A DNA stretch of 64,000 nucleotides. Source: Sinimarinibacterium flocculans (GTDB taxonomy: Bacteria; Pseudomonadota; Gammaproteobacteria; Nevskiales; Nevskiaceae). The notes below the pieces were generated by a model. The model searched no databases, was not told the DNA's origin, and saw only the letters and a program-made list of their open reading frames with translations. This document shows positions 28,472-39,171 of the stretch, one piece after another. Numbering within the stretch: position 1 is the first letter of the stretch; each line of letters begins with the position of its first letter. The stretch is taken from the NCBI RefSeq assembly GCF_003201205.1, contig NZ_QICN01000002.1, positions 530,829-594,828 on the forward strand, read 5' to 3'. Position numbers and translations under genes: made by a program.

Positions 28472-28577
28472 GTCCCGAGCCTACACCCTGGCGTCGCGTC
28501 ACGCCCGGTCAGCGAGACCATCCGCGGTGCGCAGGATCAGGCGACCTGCCCTGCGGACACCGGCACGAGCCCGCCGC

Positions 28578-29930
28578 TCACTCCTTCGACAGGCCGGGCA
28601 CGGCTTCGGCGTGCAGCGCAGGTCCCTCGTCCCGATCGGGCGCCGCTCCCGATGCGTCGCGACCTCCGGGCTGACGGGACGAGCCGGCGCCCTGACGCGG
28701 CAGCCGCACCCTCCAGATCAGCGCCGTGGCGAGAAAAGCCGTGCCGATGAACACCTGGAATGCGAGGTCGTAGCGACCCGTGCGGTCGAAGACCTCGCCG
28801 ATGAACCGGATCGACGCGATCGAGAACGGCATGACGACGAAGTTCATCGTCCCCATGACCGCGCCGAACGAGGTCGAGCCGAAGCAGTCGGCGGTCAGCG
28901 TCATCCACAGCGGATAGGTGCCGCCGATCGCCAGACCGATCACGCAGCAGGCCACCATCAGCGGCACGAAGCCCGGCGCACTGAGCAGCACGAGCAGGAA
29001 TGCCAGGTTGCAGGCGGCCACGGCGGTGAACAGCCAGCGCTTGTCGATGCGATCAGCGAGCATGCCGATCGCCAGCTTGCCGAAGATCGCGGAGAACGTC
29101 AGGCAGGAGACCAGCAGGGCGGCGCGCTGCGCGCCGAATCCGGCATCGACTCCATAGGGAATCATCGACGCCAGCAGCGCCTGGTCGGCGGCGAGCAGGA
29201 TGCCGGTGCCCCAGGCGATCAGCCAGAAGTTGGCGTTGCGCAGCAGCGCCCCGGTCGACCAGCTGCGCTCGGGAGGCGGCGCCTGCGCCGGCGATGCCGC
29301 GGCGGCGGCGCCATCGGGCTCGAGCCCCAGATCGGACGGCCGGTCGCGCACCAGCAGGCCGACACAGAGCGTGACGACGACGAGCACGATCAGACCGAGC
29401 GCGCCGAGCGCGCCGCGCCAGCCGAGCTGCGCCATCAGCAGCGCCGTCAGCGGCGGCACCACGAAACCGCCGGCCGAGGTCGCGATCGCCAGCACGCCCA
29501 TCGCGCGACCACGGTGCGCACGGAACCAGCGCGCGGTGAGCGTGTTCGACGCCAGTGCGCCGCAGGCCACCGTGCCCAGCGACACCGGGCCGAGCACGGC
29601 CAGCCCCATGATCAGCGGCGACTGCGCCAATGCGATCAGGGTGAAGCCGATCGCGAACAGCACGGCGCCGCCGATCATCACGCTGCGCGCCGGCAGGCGA
29701 TCCAGCAGCCGGCCGACGATCGGCGCCCAGACCGCGAAGCCGACCAGCAGGAAGATGAAACCGCCGTTGGCATCGGCCCGGGACAGGCCGAACTCCTCGG
29801 ACAGCGGCGTGACGAACAGGCCGAAGGAGTAGGTCGTTCCGCCGATCGCCAGCAGCGTGCAGACGAAACCGGCGGCGACGATCCACCAGCCGCGATACAG
29901 ACCCGGGCCGACGCGCGCGCCCGCGCTCAC
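28578..29930 (-). CDS. Major facilitator superfamily transporter
   Basis: 450 aa with 12 predicted membrane helices in two halves, the loop motif GRLLDRLPAR between helices 2 and 3 and its counterpart GMLADRIDKRW in the second half. The C-terminal tail is hydrophilic. It resembles the oxalate/formate-antiporter and monocarboxylate-like MFS families. The GTG start overlaps the preceding gene's stop (GTGA), so it is translationally coupled to the SnoaL-like and ketosteroid isomerase genes. Steroid or steroid-intermediate transport is suggested by this operon only. Confidence 0.88.
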   Translation of the reverse strand: MSAGARVGPGLYRGWWIVAAGFVCTLLAIGGTTYSFGLFVTPLSEEFGLSRADANGGFIFLLVGFAVWAPIVGRLLDRLPARSVMIGGAVLFAIGFTLIALAQSPLIMGLAVLGPVSLGTVACGALASNTLTARWFRAHRGRAMGVLAIATSAGGFVVPPLTALLMAQLGWRGALGALGLIVLVVVTLCVGLLVRDRPSDLGLEPDGAAAAASPAQAPPPERSWSTGALLRNANFWLIAWGTGILLAADQALLASMIPYGVDAGFGAQRAALLVSCLTFSAIFGKLAIGMLADRIDKRWLFTAVAACNLAFLLVLLSAPGFVPLMVACCVIGLAIGGTYPLWMTLTADCFGSTSFGAVMGTMNFVVMPFSIASIRFIGEVFDRTGRYDLAFQVFIGTAFLATALIWRVRLPRQGAGSSRQPGGRDASGAAPDRDEGPALHAEAVPGLSKE

Positions 29931-30391
29931 AGCTTGAGCGCCTGCTTCATCCAGTCCGGCATGTTGTGCAGATAGCACTTCTCTTCGCTGCGGCGCGCGA
30001 TGCGCCAACCGTCCGCGGTGCGGCGATAGTCGTCGACGTACCAGAGACCGAGGAACATCGTCTCGGCATCGCCTCCCTGCGGATCGGGAACGACCATCGG
30101 ATTGAAGCAGGCGATCCGCCCCGTTGCGGCATCACCGTCGATGCGGAAGTCGAAGTTGCCGACGAGGTGCATGTACGACGGAAACGATCCCAGGGCTTGC
30201 GGCAGCCAGGCCTTGACCGCCGGGTAGTCGCCCTCGATGCCGCCCATCGCGCGATAGTCGATGTGCGCATCGGGCAGGAACACCGCGTCGAGCGCATCGA
30301 AGTCGCGGCGGTCGATCGCATTGGCGTAGCGGATGACGAGATCCTCGAGCTCGATCCGGTCCGCGAGCCGCTGCAACGCGGCGGCGTTCAT
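29927..30391 (-). CDS. SnoaL-like (NTF2-fold) protein
   Basis: 154 aa. It has the alpha+beta cone fold of the SnoaL_4/NTF2-like superfamily: YANAIDRRDFDALDAVFLPDAHIDYRAMGG at the N-terminal half and a WRIARRSEEKCYLHNMPDW C-terminal strand. Members include polyketide cyclases, dehydratases and ring-hydroxylating dioxygenase small-subunit relatives. It overlaps both neighbours by 4 bp (ATGA with the isomerase, GTGA with the transporter), so it belongs to a three-gene operon with ketosteroid isomerase. A hydratase, dehydratase or second isomerase role on a steroid is plausible but unproven. Confidence 0.85.
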   Translation of the reverse strand: MNAAALQRLADRIELEDLVIRYANAIDRRDFDALDAVFLPDAHIDYRAMGGIEGDYPAVKAWLPQALGSFPSYMHLVGNFDFRIDGDAATGRIACFNPMVVPDPQGGDAETMFLGLWYVDDYRRTADGWRIARRSEEKCYLHNMPDWMKQALKL

Positions 30392-30768
30392 TTCTCCAGC
30401 ACCATGTCCGACTTGCCCCAGTAGGCCTTCATCGAGGCGAACTTGCCGGCCTCGTTGAAGGTCATCACGTCGATCACCTGGATATGCGCCTTGCCTTCGG
30501 GCATGTTCAGACGCACGTTGAAGGCCATCGCTGCGGCATTGCCATGCGAAGCCCGGATCGGTGCCGCCAGTTCGAGGCGTGCGCCGGTCGCGACGGCCAT
30601 CTTGTAGAAATCCGCGATCGCCGCCTTGCCGCTCTTCAGCGGACTGCCGACCGGGTCCTCCACCGTCGCGTCGTCGGCGAAGAGATCGGCGATGCCGGCG
30701 GCATCGCTGCGGTTGAAGGCGTCGACATAGGCCTGCATCGCGGCCTTCATGGTGGCTTCGTCGGTCAT
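30388..30768 (-). CDS. ksi: Steroid delta5-delta4 isomerase (ketosteroid isomerase)
   Basis: 126 aa, the length of bacterial KSI. Catalytic residues align exactly: Y14, D38 (in ATVEDPVG), D100 (in VIDVM) and W117 (AYW), together with PIRASH and FNEAGK segments seen in the Comamonas and Pseudomonas enzymes. It moves the double bond of 3-keto-5-ene steroids into conjugation. It is first in an operon with the SnoaL-like protein and MFS transporter, and divergent from a LuxR-type regulator. No clear Shine-Dalgarno precedes its ATG. Confidence 0.95.
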   Translation of the reverse strand: MTDEATMKAAMQAYVDAFNRSDAAGIADLFADDATVEDPVGSPLKSGKAAIADFYKMAVATGARLELAAPIRASHGNAAAMAFNVRLNMPEGKAHIQVIDVMTFNEAGKFASMKAYWGKSDMVLEK

Positions 30769-30915
30769 CGGCGGGCTCGGAGCTTCGTGGATGTGCCCGC
30801 ATGATCACGGCCCGCCGCGCAGGCAGACTCCCCCATCCGGATGAGAGACCGGCGCGACGCTGTGTCCGGCGACCGGCGCGGACGACGCCGGGGCGAATTT
30901 CCCATCGCCGCTGGC

Positions 30916-30945
30916 TTGACGGCAGCAGCGTCCGCAGCATATTGA
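30916..30945 (+). promoter_or_regulatory. Candidate sigma70 promoter for the LuxR-type regulator
   Basis: TTGACG at 30916-30921 and TATTGA at 30940-30945 are separated by 18 bp, in an otherwise GC-rich intergenic region upstream of the regulator gene. Transcription would start near 30952, inside the adjoining palindrome. Confidence 0.5.
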
Positions 30946-30947
30946 TA

Positions 30948-30968
30948 CGGATGCGGCGCGCGCATCCG
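30948..30968. promoter_or_regulatory. Candidate operator palindrome between ksi and the regulator
   Basis: CGGATGCG (30948-30955) and CGCATCCG (30961-30968) form a perfect 8-bp inverted repeat with a 5-bp spacer. It overlaps the predicted start of transcription of the LuxR-type gene, which would suit autoregulation or ligand-controlled repression. Confidence 0.5.
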
Positions 30969-31034
30969 GACACCCACGTCCGACACGAATCGCGCCGCCG
31001 CCGGCGAGGAGCCCGGCGCATGAGGAGAGTCCAC

Positions 31035-32282
31035 ATGGCCGCACGCGCCAGAGCGTCCACCGTTTCTTATCTGCAAGCCCGGCGTTCGGGCGGGAGCACC
31101 GCTATGAGCGCCGCCGAAGCCGAAGGCACTCCCCTGTTCGACCTGCAGCAGATCGACAGCCTGCTCGGCGCGATCTACGAAGGTCCCACCGAATCGCCGC
31201 CCTGGCAGTCCGCCATGCAACTGCTGCGCACGCAACTGCGTGCCGCGCACGTCACGCTGATGCTGCGTCCGCCGTCGCAGGACAGTGCCGGCGTCATGAT
31301 CAACACCGGTCCGGTCACGGCGCAGGGCGTCGAGTCCTACGAGACGCACTTCTTCTCGCTGGACCCCTTCGTGCGGCTGCCGGAAGGCGAGGTCGTGACC
31401 GCGGAGGAGCTCATCGGCCGTCAATGGCTGCAGAGCGCGGTCTATCAGGAGTACCTGAAGCCGCTCGACATCCGCCACCTGCTCGGTGCCGACATCTACA
31501 CCCGTGACGGCATCGAATGCCGGCTGCGCGTCACGCGCTCGCACAACGCCGGCCCGTTCTCGGACGAAGACAAGGCGCTGTGCCGCTTCCTGCTGCCCCA
31601 TCTCAAGCGTTCGATCCAGCTGCACGCGCGCCTCGACTTCCTCGAATGCGAGCGCAGCCTGTTCGCCGGCACGGTCAACCGCATGCTGCTGGGCATGCTC
31701 AGCTTCGCCCAGGACGGCTCGCTGATCGAGACCAACCAGGAGGCGCGTCGCATCCTCGCGGAGAAGGACGGCATCTGGCTGACGGGCAGCACCCTGTGCG
31801 TGGACTCCAGCCAGGAGAGCCGCGAACTGCAGCGCATGATCCGCAGCGCGCTGGCAGACTCCGGCGCCCTGCCCGCCGAAGAAGGCACGGACAACGAAGG
31901 CGCCGGCGTCGTCGAGGCCATGTCGATCACGCGCCCGTCCGGTCGTGCCAAGCTCGGCGTGCTGGTCCGCGCCGTGCCGATGGGTCAGTGGTCCGAGAGC
32001 CGGCAACGTCCGGCCGTCGTCGTGTTCCTGCGCGACCCGGAATCCAACGCCGCGCAACCGTCGCAGGAACTCGTGCGCCGCCTGTTCGGGCTGACGCGCA
32101 TGGAAGCACAGCTCGCGCTGCTGCTCGCCGAGGGCTTCACCCTCGACGAAGCCGCCGAGAAGATGAACGTGCGCCGCAACACCGCGCGCACGCACCTGCG
32201 CTCGATCTTCTGCAAGACCGGGGTCACGCGCCAGACGATGCTGGTGCGGCTGCTGCTGAACAGCGTGTTGACCCTGGGCTAG
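31035..32282 (+). CDS. LuxR-family (HTH) transcriptional regulator, probable steroid-responsive activator
   Basis: 415 aa. A long N-terminal and central sensory region without a response-regulator receiver (about 20-345) is followed by a GerE/LuxR-type helix-turn-helix at the C-terminus (MEAQLALLLAEGFTLDEAAEKMNVRRNTARTHLRSIF type, about 355-405). The size, the domain order and the location divergent from ketosteroid isomerase recall TeiR/TesR of Comamonas testosteroni, a LuxR-type activator of steroid genes. This is inference from layout, not a demonstrated orthology. The ATG at 31035 has GAGGAGAG 7 bases upstream. A strong terminator follows. Confidence 0.82.
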   Translation: MAARARASTVSYLQARRSGGSTAMSAAEAEGTPLFDLQQIDSLLGAIYEGPTESPPWQSAMQLLRTQLRAAHVTLMLRPPSQDSAGVMINTGPVTAQGVESYETHFFSLDPFVRLPEGEVVTAEELIGRQWLQSAVYQEYLKPLDIRHLLGADIYTRDGIECRLRVTRSHNAGPFSDEDKALCRFLLPHLKRSIQLHARLDFLECERSLFAGTVNRMLLGMLSFAQDGSLIETNQEARRILAEKDGIWLTGSTLCVDSSQESRELQRMIRSALADSGALPAEEGTDNEGAGVVEAMSITRPSGRAKLGVLVRAVPMGQWSESRQRPAVVVFLRDPESNAAQPSQELVRRLFGLTRMEAQLALLLAEGFTLDEAAEKMNVRRNTARTHLRSIFCKTGVTRQTMLVRLLLNSVLTLG

Positions 32283-32297
32283 CTGTAGTACCGGCCA

Positions 32298-32334
32298 AAC
32301 AAAAAGCCCGGCAATGGCAGCCGGGCTTTTTGTT
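32298..32334. terminator. Bidirectional terminator between the LuxR-type gene and rho
   Basis: A perfect 15-bp stem (AACAAAAAGCCCGGC with its complement) and a 7-base loop, flanked by A and T runs, so it can stop transcription from both the regulator (+) and rho (-). Confidence 0.95.
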
Positions 32335-32346
32335 GATGCTCTGGAC

Positions 32347-33840
<1,494 letters not shown>

Positions 33841-33871
33841 GGACTTGTTTCTCGGGGGCTGCTTTGGGGGC

Positions 33872-34213
33872 TCAGACGACATTGAGATGAGGCGTCACGA
33901 ATGCAGCGAGTTGGGCCTTGGCGACCGCGCCAACCTGGGTGGCGGCCGGTGCGCCGTCCTTGAACAGAATCAGCGTCGGAATGCCGCGGATGCCGAGCGC
34001 TGCCGGCGTCTGCGGGTTCTCGTCGACGTTGAGCTTGACGATCTTGAGCTTGCCGGCCTGCTCGGCCGCGACCTGATCGAGGATCGGCGCGATCATGCGG
34101 CACGGCCCACACCACTCGGCCCAGAAATCCACCAGCACGGGCTGCGCATGGCTGGCTTGCTTGACGTCCTGCTCGAAGCTGGCGTCGGTGACGGCAGTAA
34201 TGTGTTCGCTCAT
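33872..34213 (-). CDS. trxA: Thioredoxin 1
   Basis: 113 aa with the active site WCGPC (C35, C38), the buried aspartate in VDFWAEW and the cis-proline loop [12 protein letters not shown] cytoplasmic dithiol-disulfide oxidoreductase supplying ribonucleotide reductase, PAPS reductase and others. The ATG has GAGG at the proper distance, and the longer upstream frame is not needed. It lies just upstream of rho and divergent from rhlB. Confidence 0.97.
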   Translation of the reverse strand: MSEHITAVTDASFEQDVKQASHAQPVLVDFWAEWCGPCRMIAPILDQVAAEQAGKLKIVKLNVDENPQTPAALGIRGIPTLILFKDGAPAATQVGAVAKAQLAAFVTPHLNVV

Positions 34214-34469
34214 GGAAATACCTCGGAAAAAGACGGATGGGCAGCGGGAATCAAGCCGCCCGTCCACCATCGTGGCCGACGGATCGCGCCTCAAGCCGCG
34301 CAAAACAAACGTCAGAACGTTATGATTTTTCGGTCGGGGAGCTACAGCGGGGCCGAATCAGTAGCGATTCTGGGCGGCGGTGCTGGAAAGTCGCCGCGCA
34401 GCCGGTAGAGCCCCTATTTGAGCCGATCCGCCCGTTCCTTGCAAGAGTCCGCCCCGTCCCGTTCGTCAA

Positions 34470-35759
34470 ATGCAACCTAGCCATCTGTCCGATACCCGTT
34501 TCGCCGACCTCGACCTGCACCCGACGCTGCTGGCCGGGCTCGACCGCCTCGGCTTCACGCACTGCACGCCGATCCAGGCGGCCGCGCTGCCGCGCGCCCT
34601 CGCCGGCCACGATCTGGCGGGCCAGGCACAGACCGGGACCGGCAAGTCGGCCGCGTTCCTGCTGGCCACGATGCAGCGCCTGCTCACGGTCCCCCGCAAG
34701 CCGGAGGACGATGCGAAACAGCCGCGGGCCTTCATGCTCGCGCCGACCCGCGAACTGGCGGTGCAGATCCACAAGGACGCGATGGCGATCGGCGCCGACA
34801 CCGGCCTGCGCATGACCGTCTGCTACGGCGGCGCCGGCTACGAGACGCAGCGCGCCAGCATCGAGGCCGGCGTCGACATCCTGATCGGTACGCCCGGGCG
34901 GCTGATCGACTACTACAAGCAGCATACGTACACGCTCAAGCAGATCGAGGTGCTGGTGCTCGATGAGGCCGACCGCATGTTCGACCTCGGCTTCATCGCC
35001 GACATCCGTTACCTGATCCGCAAGATGCCGCCGCCGGCGCAGCGCAAGAACTACCTGTTCTCGGCGACGCTGTCGCACCGCGTGCTCGAACTCGCCTACG
35101 AGCACATGAACGATCCGCAGAAGATCGAGATCGAGCCCGAACAGGTGACTGCCGACCGCGTGCGCCAGGCGATGGTCCACGTCGCCAACGACGAGAAGAT
35201 GCCGCTGCTCGTCGGGCTGCTGCGCCAGCACCAGTCCGAGCGCAGCCTGGTGTTCATCAACACCAAGCGCGAGGCCGAGGACGTCGAACGTGGCCTGCGC
35301 GCCAACGGCTTCGAGGCCAGCGTGCTGTCCGGCGACGTCTCGCAGGGCACGCGCCTGCGGCTGCTGGAGGACTTCAAGGCCGGCAAGCTGCCGGTGCTGG
35401 TCGCCACCGACGTGGCCGCCCGCGGCCTGCACATCCCGGGCGTGGACCTCGTGATCAACTACGACCTGCCGCAGGACCCTGAGGACTACGTGCATCGCAT
35501 CGGCCGCACCGCCCGCGCCGGCGCCTCCGGCGATGCGATCTCGCTGTGCTGCGAAACCTGGGTCTACTCGCTGCCGGATATCGAGAAGTACATCGGCATG
35601 CGCATCCCGTCACTCGAGGGCGGGCACGATCTCATCGTCGAGGACTACATCGCCCCCCCGCGCGAACCGCGCCGGCACCGCGGTGGCGGACCGGGCGGAC
35701 GTCGTGGCGGTGCGCGCCGCGGCGGTGGCGGCGGTGGCCGTCCCCGCGGCCGGCGCTAA
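34470..35759 (+). CDS. rhlB: ATP-dependent RNA helicase RhlB
   Basis: 429 aa DEAD-box helicase with the Q motif (FTHCTPIQ), [27 protein letters not shown], and the C-terminal ARGLHIP and [10 protein letters not shown] motifs. The N-terminus ([20 protein letters not shown]) and the region after the helicase core align with E. coli RhlB, and the divergent location relative to trxA-rho is the same as there. RhlB works with RNase E in the RNA degradosome. The tail is a Gly/Arg-rich RNA-binding segment. Confidence 0.95.
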   Translation: MQPSHLSDTRFADLDLHPTLLAGLDRLGFTHCTPIQAAALPRALAGHDLAGQAQTGTGKSAAFLLATMQRLLTVPRKPEDDAKQPRAFMLAPTRELAVQIHKDAMAIGADTGLRMTVCYGGAGYETQRASIEAGVDILIGTPGRLIDYYKQHTYTLKQIEVLVLDEADRMFDLGFIADIRYLIRKMPPPAQRKNYLFSATLSHRVLELAYEHMNDPQKIEIEPEQVTADRVRQAMVHVANDEKMPLLVGLLRQHQSERSLVFINTKREAEDVERGLRANGFEASVLSGDVSQGTRLRLLEDFKAGKLPVLVATDVAARGLHIPGVDLVINYDLPQDPEDYVHRIGRTARAGASGDAISLCCETWVYSLPDIEKYIGMRIPSLEGGHDLIVEDYIAPPREPRRHRGGGPGGRRGGARRGGGGGGRPRGRR

Positions 35760-35770
35760 GGCCCAGGCTC

Positions 35771-36448
35771 CTAGCCGGCTGCGCTCAGCGCGGGCGTCAG
35801 TTCCGCCAGCGTCCGCACCGATGTGAAGGCGTCGAGCGGCCGTTCCGGCAGCAGGCTGTCGGGCTGCCGGATGCCGACGACCTGACCGATCCCGAAGGCC
35901 TGCGCCGCCGACAGCACCGGCATGCTGTCGTCGACGAACAGCGTGCGCGCCGGATCGAAGGGATGCGCGGCCTGCGCCGCCGCCCAGAAGCGCAGGTCCT
36001 CTTTCGGATACCCGAAGTCGTGCGAGCAGATCACCTGCTCGAAGTAGCGGCCGAATCCGGTGTACTCGAGCTTCAGGCGCCAGCTGTCGGCGTGGGCGTT
36101 GGTCGCCAGCCACAGCCGGCGGCCGGACGCACGCACCGCCTTGAGAAAGTCCTCCGCACCGTCGATCGGGCCGATGCGCTCGCGCACCTCGCGCTTGAGA
36201 CCGGCCATGTCCAGCCCCGTGAGCTCGCTCCAGTAGTCGGTGCAGTACCACGGCAGCGTGTGCTGCACCGCCTCGAACTTGGGCTGCAGCACCTCGCGCG
36301 CGTGCTTGAGCGTCAGGCCGTTCTTCTCGGCGTAGCGCTGCGGTACCAGTTCGCGCCAGAAGTAGTTGTCGAAGGACAGGTCGAGAATGGTGCCGTCCAT
36401 GTCGAGCAGCACCCATTCCACCGCGTCCCAGTTCACGATGGTCTGCAT
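35771..36448 (-). CDS. yrfG: GMP/IMP nucleotidase (HAD superfamily, YrfG-like)
   Basis: 225 aa, length of YrfG (222). HAD motif I is LLDMDGTILDL, motif II ATNAHADSW, and motif III/IV lie in the GYPKEDLRFW and FVDDSMPVL segments. The enzyme dephosphorylates purine 5'-nucleotides. The start at MQTIVNWDAVEW is the same as in family members. It is convergent with rhlB (11-bp gap) and divergent from cysQ (43 bp). Confidence 0.9.
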   Translation of the reverse strand: MQTIVNWDAVEWVLLDMDGTILDLSFDNYFWRELVPQRYAEKNGLTLKHAREVLQPKFEAVQHTLPWYCTDYWSELTGLDMAGLKREVRERIGPIDGAEDFLKAVRASGRRLWLATNAHADSWRLKLEYTGFGRYFEQVICSHDFGYPKEDLRFWAAAQAAHPFDPARTLFVDDSMPVLSAAQAFGIGQVVGIRQPDSLLPERPLDAFTSVRTLAELTPALSAAG

Positions 36449-36491
36449 GGCGCGCGTATCATAAGGGCTCTTCCGAATCCGACCCGATCCC

Positions 36492-37297
<806 letters not shown>

Positions 37298-37301
<4 letters not shown>

Positions 37302-37822
37302 GCGGCGAAGCGGCGCGGCTGCGCGCCGCTTTCGACATGCTTGGCATCGCGCCCAAGCAGATTCGCGCCCGCGGCCTGAAGCGCCATCGCGAGGCTCGGC
37401 GACTGGTTCCCGTCGGGCTCGGCACCGACGGTCGCGACAAGTTTCTGCTGAAGGATGCCGCGCAGGCCTGGCTGGCGATGCGCGAGGCGGCGCGCGAGGA
37501 CGGCATCGAGCTGCTGCTGGTGTCGGCCTTTCGCAGCATCGAGTTCCAGACGGCCCTGATCCGCGCCAAGCTCGACCGCGGTCTGGCGCTCGACGAAGTG
37601 CTGCGGGTCAACGCCCCGCCCGGCTACAGCGAGCACCACAGCGGCCGCGCGCTCGATCTCGGTGTCGCCGGCCGTGCGGCGCTGGACGAAGCCTTCGAAC
37701 ACACTGCGGCGTTCGCCTGGCTGCGGGCGCACGCACACCGCTTCGGCTTCTCGCTGTCGTATCCGCGCGACAACGCCCAGGGCTATCTCCACGAGCCCTG
37801 GCACTGGTGCTTCAGGCGCTGA
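37298..37822 (+). CDS. M15B-family D,D- or L,D-carboxypeptidase
   Basis: 174 aa. The zinc site of the VanY/LdcB (M15B) family is complete: YSEHHSGRALDLG (His and Asp ligands) and the C-terminal EPWHWCF (catalytic Glu and third His). It trims peptidoglycan stem peptides. No signal peptide is evident with this start, so it may act in the cytoplasm on recycled muropeptides, or use an unrecognised export route. The GTG start overlaps the cysQ stop (GTGA). It overlaps mtnC tail to tail by 11 bp. Confidence 0.85.
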
Positions 37823-38486
37823 CCTCGGCGAGGCTTTTGGCCTGCGGGTGTGCCGGGGCCGGCACGGTCTTGTCGTCGCGCACGAGCTGGCAGGTCTGCA
37901 TGCCGGCGGCGCGCGCGGCGTCCAGTTCCTCGCCCACGTCCGACAGGAACAGCACCTGCGCACCGGGCAGCGCAATCTCGTCGAGGATGCGACGGTACGA
38001 CGCCGCCTCGCGCTTGCCGCCGATGCGGGTATCGAAGTAGCCCGAGAACAGCGGCGTGAGATCGCCGTAGTCGGTATGGCCGAAGATCAGTTTCTGCGCC
38101 TCGACCGAGCCGGACGAATAGACGTACAAGGCCTTGCCGGCGGCATGCCAGCCCCGCAGCGCTTCCGGCGTGTCGGCGTAGACGTGGCCCTTGAGTTCGC
38201 CGGCCTCGTAGCCGGTCTTCCAGATCATGCCCTGCAGCGCCTTGAGCGGCGTGAGCTTGCGGTCTTCGGCGATCCAGCGTTCGAGCACGTCCGCGGCCTC
38301 GTCGAGCGACAGGTCGCCCTTTTCGACCTCCTCGACATCGGCGAGCAGCGCCTGCACCCGATCGTCGCCGGCGTTCTCGCGCAGGAAAGCGCGCATCCGT
38401 GTCCTGGCGAACGGAAACAGGGTCTGGTGGACGAAGTCGATCGAGGACGTGGTTCCCTCGATATCCGTGACGATGGCTTTGATCAT
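37812..38486 (-). CDS. mtnC: Enolase-phosphatase E1 of methionine salvage
   Basis: 224 aa, HAD fold with nucleophile motif TDIEGTTSS (D8), YSSGS (motif II) and FLSDVGEEL (motif III). It enolises and dephosphorylates 2,3-diketo-5-methylthiopentyl-1-phosphate to the acireductone used by MtnD. The ATG has a good GGGAGAACCA site, but both start and site seem newly created. The first nine codons are duplicated 133 bp upstream, directly on the mtnD stop, with a palindromic insert between (see 38486-38592). Confidence 0.95.
   Translation of the reverse strand: MIKAIVTDIEGTTSSIDFVHQTLFPFARTRMRAFLRENAGDDRVQALLADVEEVEKGDLSLDEAADVLERWIAEDRKLTPLKALQGMIWKTGYEAGELKGHVYADTPEALRGWHAAGKALYVYSSGSVEAQKLIFGHTDYGDLTPLFSGYFDTRIGGKREAASYRRILDEIALPGAQVLFLSDVGEELDAARAAGMQTCQLVRDDKTVPAPAHPQAKSLAEVSA
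38460..38485. repeat. 26-bp direct repeat, downstream copy (within mtnC)
   Basis: This copy spans mtnC codons 1-9 except for the first base. It is identical to 38593-38618. The two copies flank the 107-bp palindromic insert. Confidence 0.9.
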
Positions 38487-38592
38487 TGGTTCTCCCGAGC
38501 CGTCCTTGGCGCAGCGCCCTGCCCGGCCGTCCCGGGCCGGGCGTTCGCCGGCCCGCGAGGCAGTGCCTCGCAAGCGCCCCGGCTCACCCCTA
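38486..38592. mobile_element. 107-bp palindromic insert splitting the ancestral mtnD-mtnC junction
   Basis: Bounded by identical 26-bp direct repeats. It contains two hairpins: GCCCGGCC/GGCCGGGC (38521-38542, 6-base loop) and a perfect dyad GCGAGG/CCTCGC (38555-38571). Read on the minus strand, its core GCGAACGCCCGGCC-N6-GGCCGGGC recurs downstream of argB (46500-46527), so it belongs to a dispersed repeat family. It also supplies the ribosome-binding site of today's mtnC. REP-like or MITE-like; mechanism unknown. Confidence 0.7.
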
Positions 38593-38619
38593 GATATCCG
38601 TGACGATGGCTTTGATCAC
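38590..38619 (-). pseudogene. Nine-codon remnant of the original mtnC start
   Basis: GTG overlapping the mtnD TGA, followed by codons for I-K-A-I-V-T-D-I, identical to MtnC residues 2-9, then TAG supplied by the insert. In the uninterrupted state mtnC would have been coupled to mtnD by this GTGA overlap. It contains the 38593-38618 copy of the direct repeat. Confidence 0.75.
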
Positions 38620-39167
38620 GCTGCGGACTCGAACTTCGGAAACCGGTCCGCAATCTTGTCGCCGGTGAAGTTGCCGACCCAGCCGTCCTTGATGCGGAAG
38701 AAGCGGATCGCCTTGAAATCCGGCCTCGGACCCATGTCGAACCAGTGCGTGGTATTCGCGGGCAGGTTGATCAGATCGCCCTTCGTGCAGACGGTGAGAA
38801 ACACCTTGCCGTTGCTGCGGATGTAGAACGCGCCCGAGCCGTCGACGAAGAAGCGCGTCTCGAAATCCGCATGCGTGTGCTCGGCGAGAAACTTGCCCCG
38901 CGCCGTGGCCGCATCGGGATGTGCCGGATGCATGGCGACGACGTCCACGGATTCGAAGCCGTACTTGCGGTTGAGCACGTCGATCGACTCGCGATACGCC
39001 GCCATCACCTCGTCCGGTGTCGCCGTCGGCGACAGCGGCTGGCTCGCTTCCCAGCGCTCGAACTCGACGCCGATGGTGGCCAGCTGATCGCGGATGTCCG
39101 CGAAGGCCGTATAGGTCGCCAGCGGAGTGCCGGCGTCCTGTTCCGAATACACGGTCAGGGTCGTCAT
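38616..39167 (-). CDS. mtnD: Acireductone dioxygenase
   Basis: 183 aa cupin with the metal ligands H97, H99, E103 (EHTHADFE) and H141 (TTHWFD). With Fe2+ it converts acireductone to the 2-keto precursor of methionine and formate. It follows mtnB by 4 bp in one operon and ends on the old mtnC start. The ATG has an AGGAGTAGGACC ribosome site. Confidence 0.97.
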   Translation of the reverse strand: MTTLTVYSEQDAGTPLATYTAFADIRDQLATIGVEFERWEASQPLSPTATPDEVMAAYRESIDVLNRKYGFESVDVVAMHPAHPDAATARGKFLAEHTHADFETRFFVDGSGAFYIRSNGKVFLTVCTKGDLINLPANTTHWFDMGPRPDFKAIRFFRIKDGWVGNFTGDKIADRFPKFESAA

Positions 39168-39171
39168 GGTC

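Noticed and set aside
27765..29975. 736-codon plus-strand frame opposite the MFS and DUF3592-like genes
   Set aside because: Arg/Ala/Pro-rich shadow with no ribosome site; the minus-strand proteins have clear membrane topology.
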